From: an uncultured Solobacterium sp.
GTDB lineage: Bacteria; Bacillota_I; Bacilli_A; Erysipelotrichales; Erysipelotrichaceae
Length of the DNA: 24,165 nt
Assembly (NCBI GenBank): GCA_900552125.1
Contig: URYK01000038.1
Span: 1-24,165, forward strand
Reading direction: 5' to 3'
The position numbers and the translations under genes are program-made. Shown here piece by piece: positions 24,094 through 24,165 of this stretch. Below the pieces are notes generated by a model. The model had not been told where the DNA came from. It saw only the letters and a list, made by a program, of their open reading frames with translations, and did no database searches. How positions within the stretch are numbered: position 1 is the stretch's first letter; every line of letters begins with the position of its first letter.

Positions 24094-24165
24094 TGATAAA
24101 GCACTTGTTATACCAATGTCATTAAGTTAAAGTTGGCAAAAAAGTTAGTAGATACACAAAAGATA

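Overview
The window looks like chromosomal DNA of a low-GC, anaerobic, gut-type Firmicute (Bacillota), probably of the Erysipelotrichia lineage. The evidence is AT-rich intergenic DNA, strong AGGAGG-type ribosome binding sites, a T-box leader before thrS, a CIRCE-controlled groES-groEL operon, and a glycyl radical enzyme with its activase. The class-level placement is inference; no rRNA gene is present to confirm it. Most genes lie on the minus strand. There is no CRISPR array, tRNA, rRNA, transposase or phage gene.

Left part (1-6753). A tight minus-strand operon runs from a B12-binding radical SAM protein (DUF4080 type) through rdgB (nucleotide-pool cleaning) and trmL (tRNA wobble methylation) to a multi-pass membrane protein cut by the window edge. 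Its junctions have gaps of 0 and 2 bases and then a 4-base overlap. A plus-strand choline-kinase-like gene follows, sharing a bidirectional terminator with a convergent HAD phosphatase - LacI-type regulator pair. A bcp peroxiredoxin gene diverges from the HAD gene.

Middle part (6754-11540). An unrecognised two-gene membrane module (a 673-residue protein with a large predicted extracytoplasmic coiled-coil region, and a 175-residue multi-pass protein) is followed by groES-groEL. The chaperonin operon has one clear promoter and two CIRCE operators, one over the -35 element and one downstream of the -10, so it is expected to be repressed by HrcA, which is not encoded here.

Glycyl radical region (11583-15935). 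A YbiW-like glycyl radical enzyme and its radical SAM activase are transcribed divergently from a 146-base intergenic region, with a DeoR-family regulator gene convergent to the activase. The nine bases TTTCATTCG occur both between the enzyme and activase genes and upstream of the regulator gene, suggesting one regulon. E. coli YbiW has been reported to open the ring of 1,5-anhydroglucitol-6-phosphate, so an anhydrosugar phosphate is the leading substrate guess.

Right part (15937-24165). thrS is preceded by a well-formed promoter and T-box leader. It lacks the usual N-terminal TGS domain and is followed after one base by a lone substrate-binding lipoprotein gene that must share its transcript. 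Then come a lemA-DUF2207 pair, an M29 aminopeptidase, a ROK-family sugar kinase without the family's zinc cysteines, and a small membrane-anchored protein near the edge.

No fully novel multi-gene system is obvious. The best leads are the glycyl radical regulon, the T-box-controlled lipoprotein and the unknown coiled-coil membrane pair.
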